Shown: piece after piece, positions 51,187 to 62,699 of the stretch
Position numbering within the stretch: the first letter of the stretch is position 1
How the letters are laid out: each line of letters starts with the position of its first letter
From: Gossypium raimondii
Taxonomy: Eukaryota > Streptophyta > Magnoliopsida > Malvales > Malvaceae
Reading direction: 5' to 3'
DNA: 64,000 nt
Assembly (NCBI RefSeq): GCF_025698545.1
Contig: NC_068576.1
Span: forward strand, 56,208,094-56,272,093
Notes under the pieces: model-generated
Told to the model about the DNA's origin: nothing
Seen by the model: only the letters and a program-made list of their open reading frames with translations
Database searches by the model: none
Translations under genes and position numbers: made by a program

Positions 51187-51670
51187 TCTGTTTTTATTTT
51201 CCTTTGGATCAACCGTAGAACCCAAAACCCAAATTGTTTGGAAATTTGGAATTCCTATTGGGTCTTTAATGGGCATTTGGGCAATATTAATGAGAAACTA
51301 GATTATTCGGGTAAACTGCAGAATTAGTCACTCAACTATTAACATGTTTCTAGTTTAGTCACCTAATTATGAAAATTTTTAATTTAGTTATAACGTTTTA
51401 GGTAATTTCTATTTTAGTCACTCATATTTTAGATTATTTTTATTTTTGATCACTCTCTATTAAATAGTTAATGTGACCTTTTTCTAACTGGTATATAACA
51501 CATTTTAATCCTCAATACTTACACATTCTATCAACTTGATCTCAATTCTAATAACTCAATAAATTTAACCCTTCACATCTACAAATTCTATCAATTTGAT
51601 CCTTAAACACATATAATTAAATATAATTATAATTATATTTAAACACATATAATTAAATCTTAACAAACTT

Positions 51671-51762
51671 GCCGATTGAATTTTAATTCAGTTAGCATTA
51701 GCATTATTGTTAATGTAGGAGCTCGTGGGTTCGAGCGCACTAAAATGCATTTATCTTCTTAT
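51671..51762 (+). mobile_element. tRNA-derived SINE copy (family S1)
   Basis: GCCGATTGAATTTTAATTCAG start and a good B box GGTTCGAGCGC near 51729-51739, followed by the shared AAAATGCATTTATCTTCTTA. The 3' part is shorter than in the other copies. Confidence 0.6.
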
Positions 51763-52463
51763 GATAAATCCCAAAATTATACATGAACTATGGTTTAATA
51801 TGCAATTGTATACATGAACTTTGATTTTATGCAATTTTATACATGAAAAATTGATTTGATCCATTTAGTGTAAATTATTAACACAATTATTGATATAACA
51901 ATATTTTATATTTATATATTCATACATAAATAATTATATTTATCCAATATAAAAATAAAATGATGTATTTATTTCTTTAAATATGTATGATTAAATCAAA
52001 ATTAAAGTTTTAAGTATATATTTGAACCACAATTAGAGTTTTACGTGTTTAATTACTCCAAATTAAAAATCATATATACAATTGCATATTATCTCAATTT
52101 CGAGATTTATCCCTTAAAAGATCTTGATAAACTTATACTTAACCATAAAAATAGATAAATTTTTTAATGAAAAAGATTAATCTTTTTTAATATAATATAT
52201 ATGTACTAATTTTTTTTTTAAATCGAAGAGAAGGTTTTGTACATTTAAACATTTATGAGCGAAGAGCGAAAGACACAGATTTTTGATGGTTGGAACTTCA
52301 GACTTCTTTAAGCCCTCCATTGAAAGTTCAAGTCCGACAACACACAAAGAAACAGGACGACCCAAAGTCACAGACTTCACTTTCCCTTAACACAAACATC
52401 GATCTCTGTTCTCTGATCTCAACTTAACAACACACCCCAAAATCCTTTGGAGCAAAACCAACA

Positions 52464-53786
52464 ATGTTACCCTTCTTTCAACTTTACTCCAATCTCATAC
52501 TCCAAACCTTATTCTCTTTATCCCTCACTTTAGTCCTCACTTTCCTCAAAATCCCTGTTTTCTTTCTTCAAGGTCTCCACACTTACATCCACCCTGATAA
52601 CGTTGCCGGCCACCACGGCGGCCCTGCTTCTTCTTCTTCCGGTGTTAGAGCCGCCATCCGTAGACCTTCAGATTCAGGTTCTGGACTTGATGGTTACCAA
52701 TCTTTATCTTCAAGAACCAATACTGAGCTCAAAAAGAAGAACAAATCTAAAGACAAATTCGAATTCGATGAAAACAATGCACAGATCTTTAGGCTAAAAC
52801 TCGATGAGGGTCATCTTCAAACAAGGCTTTTTTACAATGATTATCACAATTCTTTCGTTTTTTCCTTTGTGGGTATTTCTTGTTTGTTGCTTTACAAGTA
52901 TTTAGGTTACAAACAAGATTCTGGGGTTTTAGCAAATGGTGATTTGATACCAATTATCTTTGGGTTTATTGGTTTAATCAAAGCTTTTTCATCACTTGCA
53001 AAGATATCGTTTGAGAAATCTGGTTCCAAGAGATCTGAAAAGCAATTCAGTGCAATTTTTGGTGTTTTAGGGTTTATTTTAGGGATTATAATTTGTTCTG
53101 GGATTGGACCATTGGTTTTTGATTTCCATTTCGATTCAATTGAAGGGTCTTGGAGGATTTTTGTTTCTATATTGATGGGATTCATTGCTGGTTCTTTATA
53201 TATGCCTGCTGGGAAAAATGCAAGATCCTTTTGGCTCGGTACTGATCAACTTAGATGTAATTTATCCATAATTTCTTGTGGATGGTTCTCTAGATTGATT
53301 CTATATGCCAATTATATATTGACTGTGTTTACTGCTTTACTTTGGATCAATCCATTTGTTGAAATCCTTAGTTTTGTGAGTTTTTCGAAATCCGAATTTA
53401 CCAGATTTAGGCTTCTCTGCTTATTGCTTTCCGGAGTTTTACAAATCGTCTCCTTACGTTCGAACCTGCAGATGTTTTTGAATGAAGCAGTTTTGTCTTG
53501 GTATCAAAGATTGCATGCCAGTAAGGTCCCAGATTTGGATTTTAGCCGTGCTAAGGTTTTCCTGCATAATCACTACTTATGCCTTGCAGTTGTGCAATTC
53601 TTTGCTCCATCGGTATCGCTTCTTCTCTTTCTCGGCTTATCTCAGATTGATACTAATTCGTTTGATAAGTACAACCTGGTTAAAGAAGTTGCTGTGTTTA
53701 TGGCTTGGTGGATCGTCTTCATCTGGGCGGTTATTACTTCGGCAAGTCTGGTGTTTTACCGACGCGGTATTCTGTATGTTTTCTGA
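52464..53786 (+). CDS. TMEM161-like multi-pass membrane protein, 440 aa
   Basis: One-exon gene for a polytopic membrane protein. A hydrophobic segment at residues ~10-37 is followed by a polar, Ser/Gly/Lys-rich loop (about 45-125, including GHHGGPASSSSG and KKKNKSKDKFEFDE). Then come about eight further hydrophobic segments (near 129-150, 160-178, 196-220, 228-245, 275-300, 318-335, 368-395, 408-432). The region LQMFLNEAVLSW with SRAKVFLHNHYLCLAVVQFF resembles the late part of animal TMEM161A/B (LQxYL...ARVFYYLCVIALQY), so I assign that family. The molecular function is unknown. No neighbour gives a clue. The C-terminus RRGILYVF is short and basic. Confidence 0.8.
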   Translation: MLPFFQLYSNLILQTLFSLSLTLVLTFLKIPVFFLQGLHTYIHPDNVAGHHGGPASSSSGVRAAIRRPSDSGSGLDGYQSLSSRTNTELKKKNKSKDKFEFDENNAQIFRLKLDEGHLQTRLFYNDYHNSFVFSFVGISCLLLYKYLGYKQDSGVLANGDLIPIIFGFIGLIKAFSSLAKISFEKSGSKRSEKQFSAIFGVLGFILGIIICSGIGPLVFDFHFDSIEGSWRIFVSILMGFIAGSLYMPAGKNARSFWLGTDQLRCNLSIISCGWFSRLILYANYILTVFTALLWINPFVEILSFVSFSKSEFTRFRLLCLLLSGVLQIVSLRSNLQMFLNEAVLSWYQRLHASKVPDLDFSRAKVFLHNHYLCLAVVQFFAPSVSLLLFLGLSQIDTNSFDKYNLVKEVAVFMAWWIVFIWAVITSASLVFYRRGILYVF

Positions 53787-54463
53787 TAACTCGGTTTTCT
53801 GTAGTTGTTGGCCTTTGGCTTAGATTTTTTGCTTGTAACAGATGATTACATACGTTTTTTTTGTATACGTCGTGATTGAATACATGCTGCAAGAAAACTC
53901 TTTGAGAATGTTATTTCATTTATAGATGTAGTTAAGAGATTTTCAGATGTATGCCATCGTAGCATGATTGGAGAATGGCTGAACATTTTCGGTTTCTTAT
54001 CTGTTTACTGTTTGGAGAGCCATAAACTGCTATTTTCCGAACAAATGGTTTGCTAGCATTGCTCCGTGTAAACCATTTTAGTTTAAAGGATCTCTCATCG
54101 GTTCATGATATATCGACCTGCATTTTTTCTATCATATGAGGTAATATAATCCTTTCACATCTCATGGTAGCTTGTCTTGTAAGGAAGAAACTATAACTAT
54201 GTTATGTTGCTTGCACACAATGAAATGTTGCTTTACATTTAAGATTTTTGAACATGTTTAATCATGATGTCTTAAGAACTTTAATGGGTTTATATATGAT
54301 TCCGTAATACTACTTTTTATAAGATTTAACACTAAATAAATTTCAACTCGTAATAATTACATAATACAACCCAAAAACCCCATTGTGATATAAATGGAAC
54401 CCAAGACCTTTTTTTTTTTTTTTTTGTAGAACATAAAGATCAAACAATGGAAGAAAAACCAAA
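53787..54463. other. 3' flanks of two convergent genes
   Basis: Probable 3' UTR of the TMEM161-like gene, then non-coding sequence with a T19 run near 54407, then the 3' UTR of the XBAT33-type gene. Confidence 0.5.
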
Positions 54464-57400
54464 TCAAGCATTTATTTCTGAATTGCATTGATGCTCTCTA
54501 CTACAGCTCCTTCTGCCCCAAAACATGCTTGAACAGGTTGTTCTCTCTAGTCTCGGTCCTTCAAGTTTATCCTGTTCTATAGATGTTGCTTGTGAACGTC
54601 TGGGGGATTCTTCTTGTGTTTCTGCTGTTGTCTCTCGATGTTCGAAAGAGGGGCAAGGACTGTCGTTGCAGGTGCATAAAGGGATGGCGACAGAAGGAAA
54701 TGGGCTACAGGTAACTGGACAGAAAATGTCTGAAGAGACCGATGAAACACGATTCTTTCTGATCTCTGAAGTTGGTGATGGGCAATCTGCATCACGGGGA
54801 TGAAGCATGCATGGTGTACATAGGCCGAAGGAAAGCTGTAGCTTGATTTCTTTTATTGGCGAACTCGGCAACTTGACAAATGAGAGGATGCCGTGTCTAC
54901 AGAGAGGGCATGGAATAGAACCTGTTGGGGCAACCATGTTGGACGGAATGTGGCTTGTTGAGCATAGATAGAGTGCACACCTTACGCATAACTCATGCCC
55001 GCACCCTGAATTCGATGAGTAAAAAACAAATAAGTACAGCAGTTTAGTCGTATGATAGAAAATGTATTAGTGATGTTAATAACGAAAAGAATTCCCGGCT
55101 ACTTTTAGATGCTATCTTTGCTACTTGCATTTTCCCACTAGAACAGAAACGCAACAAATAAAAGGGGTATTCCCTGGTGCACAAGGCTCCCAGATCTGCA
55201 AGGGTTGAGTGAGGGTCGTTTATAGTATGCAGCCCTGCCCTTGCCTTTTCAAAAGAGGCTTTTTCCATGACTCGAAGGGCAAAACCTTACAGTTGCTAAC
55301 TGGAATAGAAAACCCAAATCACGAAAACAGTAAGTTGAAGACATACCTTCAGCAGCAACACTACATGCTCTCTCAAGGCAGACGGCACAAGTATCGACAT
55401 CATCCGAGGAGGTTGTTGAGGACTGCAACCCACATTCTCTGCAAACAATAGTCAAAATGAACGCTATGCACACCAATTGATAAACCATAAGCATCCAACT
55501 ATTTACGTACTAAACTGAAAGTCAACTAAGATTTTTAGCACTAAGGTTATGGATTTGCTGGATTAAGACTCGTATTGCCTTTGAACATAATTGCCTGCAA
55601 TATTATGGCAAATAAGACATGAAATACTATAGCTCTAGCTAGTAAGTACTCGAACCATTTTAAATTTAGAAAACTGCAAACAAATTTCAAGTCTTATTTT
55701 CTAAACTTTTCCATGGTCCATCATCCGTAGGTAAGTCATTAACGCCAACAATGCATCATGGGAAAAATGGTAAAAGAAGGAATGATAGCAAAAACTTGCG
55801 AAACTTCAAGCACACCGATAGTAGTTTAATGTAAATTAGGCCGTGTCAATTGTGACCGTGGTAGTTATATTATTACCTTGCTATGTTGAGTACACTCAAA
55901 AGAGGCAAGGACAAGTAGTTGGATAAAGGAAATCTTGGTATAGTTGAGTCGGAATTAGGTGCCAACAAGGGCTCAAGCCAATGACGACCCCACATCCTGG
56001 CAACATCAAGCGGCAGCCACCTGAGAAAATACAGATAACTCTCTGTTAGCCATGATATGTTCAGAACCGAAATCAAAACCATACTAGAAGACCAAAACAA
56101 ACAAGAGCAAAAAACAAGATCAGTAGGGCAGTTTACCCGTTGCAATTCAAAGTCATTCTACTGGCTCCTCTTGCTAGAAGGATCTGCAGACAAAAGAAGA
56201 ACGTTATTACACTATTCAAGATATATTCCGTATGGATCCAAAAGTGTTGTTTATAAGCCTTGCCTGGCAGCATTTCAAGTTTCCCCCACAAGCAGCATAA
56301 TGCAAAGGAGTGCTTCCAGCCCCTGTGCATAAAAACAAAAACCATATCACCCGGAAGATCAAATCAAAAGGCAATCATCCACGAAGATAATAAGAAAACG
56401 AAAATGATACCTATCAAATCCACTGATGTTCCAAAATGAAATGTGACCGCAGAGACATTGGCTTGAAGGTCTAATAAAAGTTGTACACAATCAAAATACC
56501 CATTTAATGCAGCCATATGAAGAGCAGTAATCCCACCATCGGCTGCCTTATCCACAAACCTTGACAATGCACTGCATCGTGAAAAGTAACATGATTAGCA
56601 CAAAAGCAACAACATCCATCACTTTTGGCTTTAAATGATGAGAATGAAAATATCCTTTTTGATTAACCTTTTTCAAAATACAACATGCAATGAAACCAGG
56701 ACCAAATTCTCATTTAAATCGAAGATGCACATGCCGATTAAGTGAAGTAACGGAACACACACCTCTGATCATTTTTGTTCTTCACACCAGAATCCCCTCT
56801 TTCACATTCTATTTGGGTGTTTATAGCTTCAAAAGAAGCACTAGGAACAAAATCAGCAACAACTAGTCTTATGCATCTTACATGTCCATTTACAGCAGCA
56901 AAATGTAGAGCCGTTCTCCCACTTAGATAATCTGCTCTCGTAACCTAAAACAGAAGTAATAATATAACAATTGCCATTAACTAAATTAACAAACATTTGA
57001 AAAAGTTTCCTTTTTAAGTCTTTAACAAAATTAGGAAAAGGAAATTTCATTAAAAACCAGATGATGCTCTCACATTGCATCTGAAAAGCAGAAGGGTTTG
57101 TACAACTTCCCAGCGCCCATATCTACATGCTTGCATCAATGCCGTCTTTTGATTCAAACATAAAGAAAGACATAAAAGTTAGTTATAAGGCAGATATAGG
57201 GTCCATTTGTTGTTTAACAAGGAGTAGAATTTCAAGTAATAGATACTTTGAAGCCAGCTTTGGGTTTCTACAGAATCAGATTTGGAATCTAAAATCATGT
57301 TTCAATGAACTCTCAAAAACCCAAAATAGTCTATTCTTTTAGAAATATTAGCCGACCAGAGGGATTTTCTTTCAAAATATGTCATCAAATAACTCCAAAA

Positions 57401-57846
57401 TCCCAAATCCATGTAATCAAATACCAAAATTTTCCCAACACAACGTGAAATTTAAGAATAAAATAAGAAACCCAGATAAGAAAAATGTAATATCAGTTAC
57501 CTGTCCACAGTAATTCCTGGAGTTAACATCAGCTCCATTCTCGAGCAATAAAGCAACAATCTAAGAAAAAAGAAACCCAGAAAATAAATAGAACAGGAAA
57601 TCAAAATATTATTAAAAAAGCAAACACTGACTGAACATTGTATGATCCAAAGGGGAAAAACAAAGAAACCTCATTGTGGCCTTTAGCAGCAGCGAAATGA
57701 AGAGGAGAATTAAGGCCACCGAAAGTGGAATATTTAGCGAGACATGGATTGCAATTCAAAAGCATCTTAGCTTCTTCTAAATCCCCATCTCTCGCCGCCG
57801 ACACTAATCTCTCCCCTGAAGCTGAGCACCCAAATGAATTCCCCAT
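54464..57846 (-). CDS. XBAT33: XBAT33-type ankyrin-RING E3 ubiquitin ligase, complete, 511 aa
   Basis: RING E3 ligase of the XBAT group, which joins ubiquitin from an E2 to substrates bound by ankyrin repeats. Ten exons in order: 57846-57670, 57560-57501, 57145-57074, 56944-56763, 56571-56411, 56322-56264, 56183-56137, 56020-55877, 55438-55347, 55005-54464. All are in phase and total 1536 nt. Residues ~10-290 hold ankyrin repeats ([64 protein letters not shown]). The RING is C3HC4: Cys318, Cys321, Cys333, His335, Cys338, Cys341, Cys364, Cys367. The N-terminus [11 protein letters not shown] may be lipid-modified. The intron after 56264 has a GC donor (CAG|GCAAGG); the others are GT-AG. Sequence and length match Arabidopsis XBAT33 as I recall it. 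Confidence 0.95.
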
Positions 57847-57926
57847 TTTGATTCACCTCTTTGCCTCTCCCTCTTCACTAAAGTATCTGTTTTTACGATT
57901 TACTGAAGTTTTTTTTTTGGTGTTCT

Positions 57927-57950
57927 TTCTTCTTCTTCTTCTTCTTCTTC
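57927..57950. repeat. (TTC)8 microsatellite in the XBAT33 leader
   Basis: TTC run 80 bases upstream of the start codon, GAA repeats on the transcribed strand, so probably in the 5' UTR. Confidence 0.85.
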
Positions 57951-58224
57951 AGTATGGGGATTCAAATTAGGTCAACTGTCGTAGAACATAATTCAAATAA
58001 AAAAAATTAAAAATGTAAATAAAAATGGTTGCAGAGGGATTTTCTTTTCTATTTGTTTGTTTGTTTATTTTCTTTTCTTTTTGTTTGTTTATTTCTTGTT
58101 GTTTGCAACCTACGGTCTAACTTTTTTTTAACCTTTCTTTTATTTATTGGGTTGATTGCACCAAACCTCTACAACTATTGTTTATATTTTAAATTGATCC
58201 TTACACTTTAAAACATGTGTAACT
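57951..58224. other. Upstream region of the XBAT33-type gene
   Basis: T-rich with TTTGTTTG-type runs near 58050-58110; probably the promoter. No clear TATA box on the minus strand. Confidence 0.35.
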
Positions 58225-58391
58225 TTTTTTTGGTTGAAACCAGGGCATCCAACAACACTGGCAATAGTGACTCCCCTCGTTATAGGAGCTCTACCATGAA
58301 ATGTGTTTCATTCTCGTAAACGACGATTGAACCTTGACCATATAGTTAAGTAACGAGGTGAGCTACCACCACGCTACTCATTGTGGTTTAA
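58225..58391 (-). mobile_element. Possible tRNA-derived SINE, different from family S1
   Basis: On the minus strand: GTGGTGGTAGCTCACCTCG (A-box-like), about 30 bases later GGTCAAGGTTCAATCGTC (B-box-like, GGTTCAATC), then about 80 bases of unrelated body ending TGGTTTCAACC. Single copy in the window, so tentative. Confidence 0.4.
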
Positions 58392-61204
58392 AACTAAGCA
58401 TATTGGTCAGTTTCTTTTATCATCTTAATCGTGAATTTAGATATTAAATTTTAGCTTGGATCTGACTTGAGGAGTATTTAGAACAGGAATGTATCTATTA
58501 TATGAACAACTAGAATGAAACTGTTCAAAAAAATCCAAATGGTATTAATAAAATTTTAAGAGCATTGTTTTCTCTCTTTTAATCTGTCATATCAAAGTGT
58601 CCATGTAATATGTACATACATATTTGTAATTATTTTAAATATATTTGAGTTGGTAATTTACGCCGAAGTTAATGGTTAGGCTGTAGAAAGTGTTGATTGA
58701 TATAAGACTATTAATTTGAGGATTTAATTAGAAAATTTTAAAGTTCAAAAGCAATTTAAGATATAGGTTATAGTTCATGGATATGAAGTGAAATTAATCC
58801 CCGAATTCTCTTTCTAGTTCGGTCTAACCAACGGTTTGTTTTGGTTTGGTTTGTTTTGTTTTTTTCTTTTAACAATAATTGGATGACAGATGGCAGTTTC
58901 ACACTTCACTCCAGAATTGTTATCCTAATCCGACATCACACTTCAAATGTAATAAAATTGAAAAAACAAAAAATATGTTTAATGGTGGTAACTATACAAC
59001 TTTTAAAATGAAAATCATAATTTTAGTCATTTTGATGAAAATAAATAGTTTTAAATTTTAGATTTTATATTTATTTTACCGTATTAAAATAAAATTACTA
59101 TCACTCAGTCTCTTCTTTCTTCTTTTTCACCCTGTAATTAAAACTTTAGGGTGAAAATAATTTATATAATCTTTGCTTTCAAATTTAATTTCTTTTTTAA
59201 GAAAAATTGGAATGAAAGGTAAGATATTAATATTATTAAGATTAGTCAATTTGTGTATTAGGTATTTATTTTTCTCGATTGAAAAAAAATTAAATCTAAA
59301 AGTGGAAATTATTTAAAATTTTTCACTTTAATACTTTAAATTACAGAGTGAAAAAGAAAAGAAAAGAAAAACTGGGTATTGTTGATTTCATTTTAATAGT
59401 TAATTTCTATATTTTAAATTTTTATATAAATATTTTTGAAGTCCAAGTGGATAATTTTGTGAATTTTAAAATAAAAGCGTGTCTTGTAAAAATATTAAAA
59501 TTTTAGTGACATCAATTTCGGTTAAGATTTTAGTTATTCAATTATAAATTTGCTGGTTAGCATGTAGTATCATTGTTGGCAAATTTTCAACTCCATAAAA
59601 ATAATCATATCTTATTATTAAAATTAATTATAGAATAATGATAATAATTAATATATGTGACCAACTACTTTGACTAATGCAGAAATTAAATTTATTAGTA
59701 GTTCTTCAACAGTACTACTCTTTTTGTTTACTTGCTTTTAGGAGTAACTATAAAATACATTATTAATTAATTTCAATATTACAATTTACTTATAGGAGAA
59801 AAGCATGTTGAAAATTTTGAAGATGACATTGTTAGTAATGGTAGTCATGAACCTCAAGTATAACTTTTAAAACAGTCATAGATATTCTTTTTTCTATTAT
59901 TTTTCCTACAGTTAAATTACTTTTTGGAACCTAAACTTGGTAATTATTCGTACGTTAGGGCTTAATTTTTTTTTGTCTAAGTAGTCCCTAATATTTACTT
60001 GAAAGCCTTAAAGCTCGAGACATTAATATGGAAACAATTGTCAAGTTCAATTATCAATTTAGACAAAAAAACAAATTTCAAGCCCAATAAAACAAATACT
60101 TAGTTTAAATCCCGACATGAGAATAATTACCAAATTTAAAGTCTAATTTAGATAAAAAAAAAGAATCAGATTTTAATATAAAAATTATTACCAAATTCAA
60201 GTCGAAATAGTTATTTAACTTTTTTTATCAAATTTCTAACTATAAGTTAATGTAATTTTCTAATATTTATGTTATAAAATACACATATATAATTTTTATG
60301 TAATATAAATTACATAATAAATATTACGATTTAAAATCAAACTGAGTTCGATCTTTGAAGCTCAAACCGTTAGATGATGATCAGACGAGCAGGTGGAAAT
60401 GGATGAATGGTTTCACTTGAGAAACTGTGAACAGACCAGTAAGATTAGTCTCATACAATTTTATCTAACGGATTAGGTGTGTTTGGTGGGCAACGTGGGC
60501 CCTTGATATATTCTTATAATTCTGAATATGATAAAAAGTTAAAATATATTTAAAATTTAATTCATCTATTTCATTTTAATAAATCCAATTCTTCTATTTT
60601 CGAATTTAAAAATAAAAATTTAATTGTTATTATCATTAAATTTTTATATTAAATTCAAATTCATTTTAATGTTGCATATTTATTGAATGATTTTTTTAAA
60701 TTTCAAAATAATATATCAACATATTTAATTAAATAAATTTTAATATTTATTTAAAATATAAAAGACAAATCAGCAAATACTAAAGAGAGACAAAATGAGT
60801 AGTTGGTAGGGTTGTAAATTAAAATAATTTAACTAATTTATGAAGAAAGATTAAGTTTTAAGATGAATCATGCAATTTATTCAAGCAATGTCCCTACATG
60901 TTAAAATCAAAACTTAGTGGGAATTATTAATAATGTTTCACTCCTAAAATAATATTAAATCATGGCAACATGTGCTTCATCAATGATTTTGATCAAACTA
61001 CAAGCATCCAATAACTTTTAAGTCCATTATTAAAGATAATAGAAAAAACAGTATTTTAACCAATAATTTAAAGGCCAAATTAATATTAATCTCTTTTTTT
61101 TACAGAATTTAAGGATAAAAGAATGTGGTGGGTATATTAAAATAAAATTTTGTTTTTTTAATCTCATTACATAACTTTTTTTTTCTGTGTGTAACCCGGG
61201 TGAA
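58392..61204. other. Intergenic, AT-rich
   Basis: No gene. It includes poly-purine/pyrimidine runs and weak repeat-like phrases near 59900-60200 (AATTTAGACAAAAAAACAAATTT-like stretches seen twice). Confidence 0.4.
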
Positions 61205-61370
61205 GTCAGAAAATTATTTTTAAGAGTTAAAAATAAATTATAAATTTTGTGGGGCAAAGTGTAATTTTATCATTATATTAATTTACAATTTCACAAATTT
61301 TGAATGAACTAAATGAGAGATTTACCATTTCTGGAGGGAAGGGCCAAGACCCTTACCTGTCCTCCGTCAC
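61205..61370 (+). repeat. Dispersed repeat, family R1, copy 4
   Basis: TGGGGCAAAGTGTAATTTTAT, then TTTCTGGAGGGAAGGGCCAAGACCC, parallel to the ends of copies 1 and 3. Confidence 0.6.
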
Positions 61371-61489
61371 TCTCTTCCTGAATCTCATTGTAATTCTTTT
61401 TTCTCTCTTTTTTGGTTCCTAGTTTCCTTGACATAATAAGCAATGTTTTTAGAATTGGATTGTTGGTTGAATCATTCAAGTCACTGGTT

Positions 61490-61670
61490 TGTTTTGTCAA
61501 TTCAACTAATTTGGTTAAGAAATCATTTAAAAATTTAAAAAAAAAAACTCAATTCAATCACTGATTCGATCCGTCTATACCAATTCTCGATTTAATCGGC
61601 TCAAAACAATTTTTCGAATTGATCCGATCGGCCGGTCCAATCCAATTCAAACATCATTGATAGCAAGGTT
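61490..61670. repeat. Degenerate GATC/CGG-rich dispersed repeat
   Basis: Stretch with ATTCGATCCG, TTTAATCGGCTC, GATCCGATCGGCCGGTCC and a CATCATTGATAGCAAGG end, unlike its AT-rich surroundings. It resembles a repeat type I have seen in other plants. Class not determined. Confidence 0.3.
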
Positions 61671-62699
61671 GCTTCCTCTCATTTCAAGCTTTGGACAGAC
61701 CAACCCAATTGATCTTCACCGAGCCTTGTCCGATAGCAGTAGTGTTGGTTTTGTTACCAGTTCGAACCTCTTTTAATTTTGTAATGAATATTTTTTTTAT
61801 TAAGCATAAAATTGATTGATAGAATTAGTTTAGAATCATTTTCATATGGAAAAATATATAAAGACAAAGGTTTGGTAACCAAAATTAGTGACCTTGAGCA
61901 GTGGAATGTATGAAGTATGGAGATGTATACCTTGCGTGACACAATTGTAAAGCAAAAAGCTTTGGCCGTCCAAATGTTTCTTTTAACCAAAAATCACAAG
62001 CTGCCAAGAAATATTTGCTGTACTTACAAAATTAATAAAAGAAAAACAGCTTCTTCTATTTCCTGGATTTCTGGCTTAGAGTCTGTGGGATTCAACTGTT
62101 GACCCCAAAGATTTATCAATTTAATATTTCTGATTTCCTTTGGATAAACCAACATTTTGTTACATTGGTTTCTGGAATCTTTTGTCCATATTAGTCGAAA
62201 ATTGATAATTTGAATTTGGTTAAAGATATATGATGATGTGATATTTTAATATTGAAAAAATTTGGGCATCAAGTCATTATACTTTAATGAAATCTAAGGA
62301 TTAAATTGGAAAATTTTATTAAATTTGAAACGAATGTAAATAACAAATCAGGAAATTAATTGAGAAAAGTTATAAAATTCAAAGACTAAATGTTAGTTTA
62401 TCGTTTATTCTAAACCAAATCAAAAGTTGAATCAGGATTAAGGGGTATATTGAAATTTAGGGATGAATCTAGGGGTGTGGGGCGGTCGCTCCTCTTGAAA
62501 ATTTCAGATTTTTGAATTTTATATATAAATTATAATGTATCTTAAATTTGGTGTCCACATTGTCTCCCTTGGCCCAATTGTATTTCATATAATTTGCTCC
62601 CCTTAAGTCATAAAGTTATACTTTATATTGACAAAATATTTTTCACTTTTTTGTATATTGGAATTATAATGATATTTATGAAAATTTTAGTATAGTATT
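61671..62699. other. Intergenic
   Basis: No gene recognised. Borders the LTR that starts at 62700. Confidence 0.4.

Larger units (their letters stand above)
46583..52463. other. 6-kb repeat-rich spacer
   Basis: No gene. It holds R2-like (47370-47800, 50490-51130), R1 (48258-48385, 49830-50070) and SINE S1 (49171-49300, 51671-51762) copies and a (TTTA)n run. The rest is AT-rich. The last ~100 bases before 52464 are C/A-rich, as in a leader. Confidence 0.5.

Noticed and set aside
52177-52380. A 67-codon minus-strand frame upstream of the TMEM161-like gene
   Set aside because: Short, in a probable promoter and leader, no homology recognised; a divergent gene cannot be excluded.
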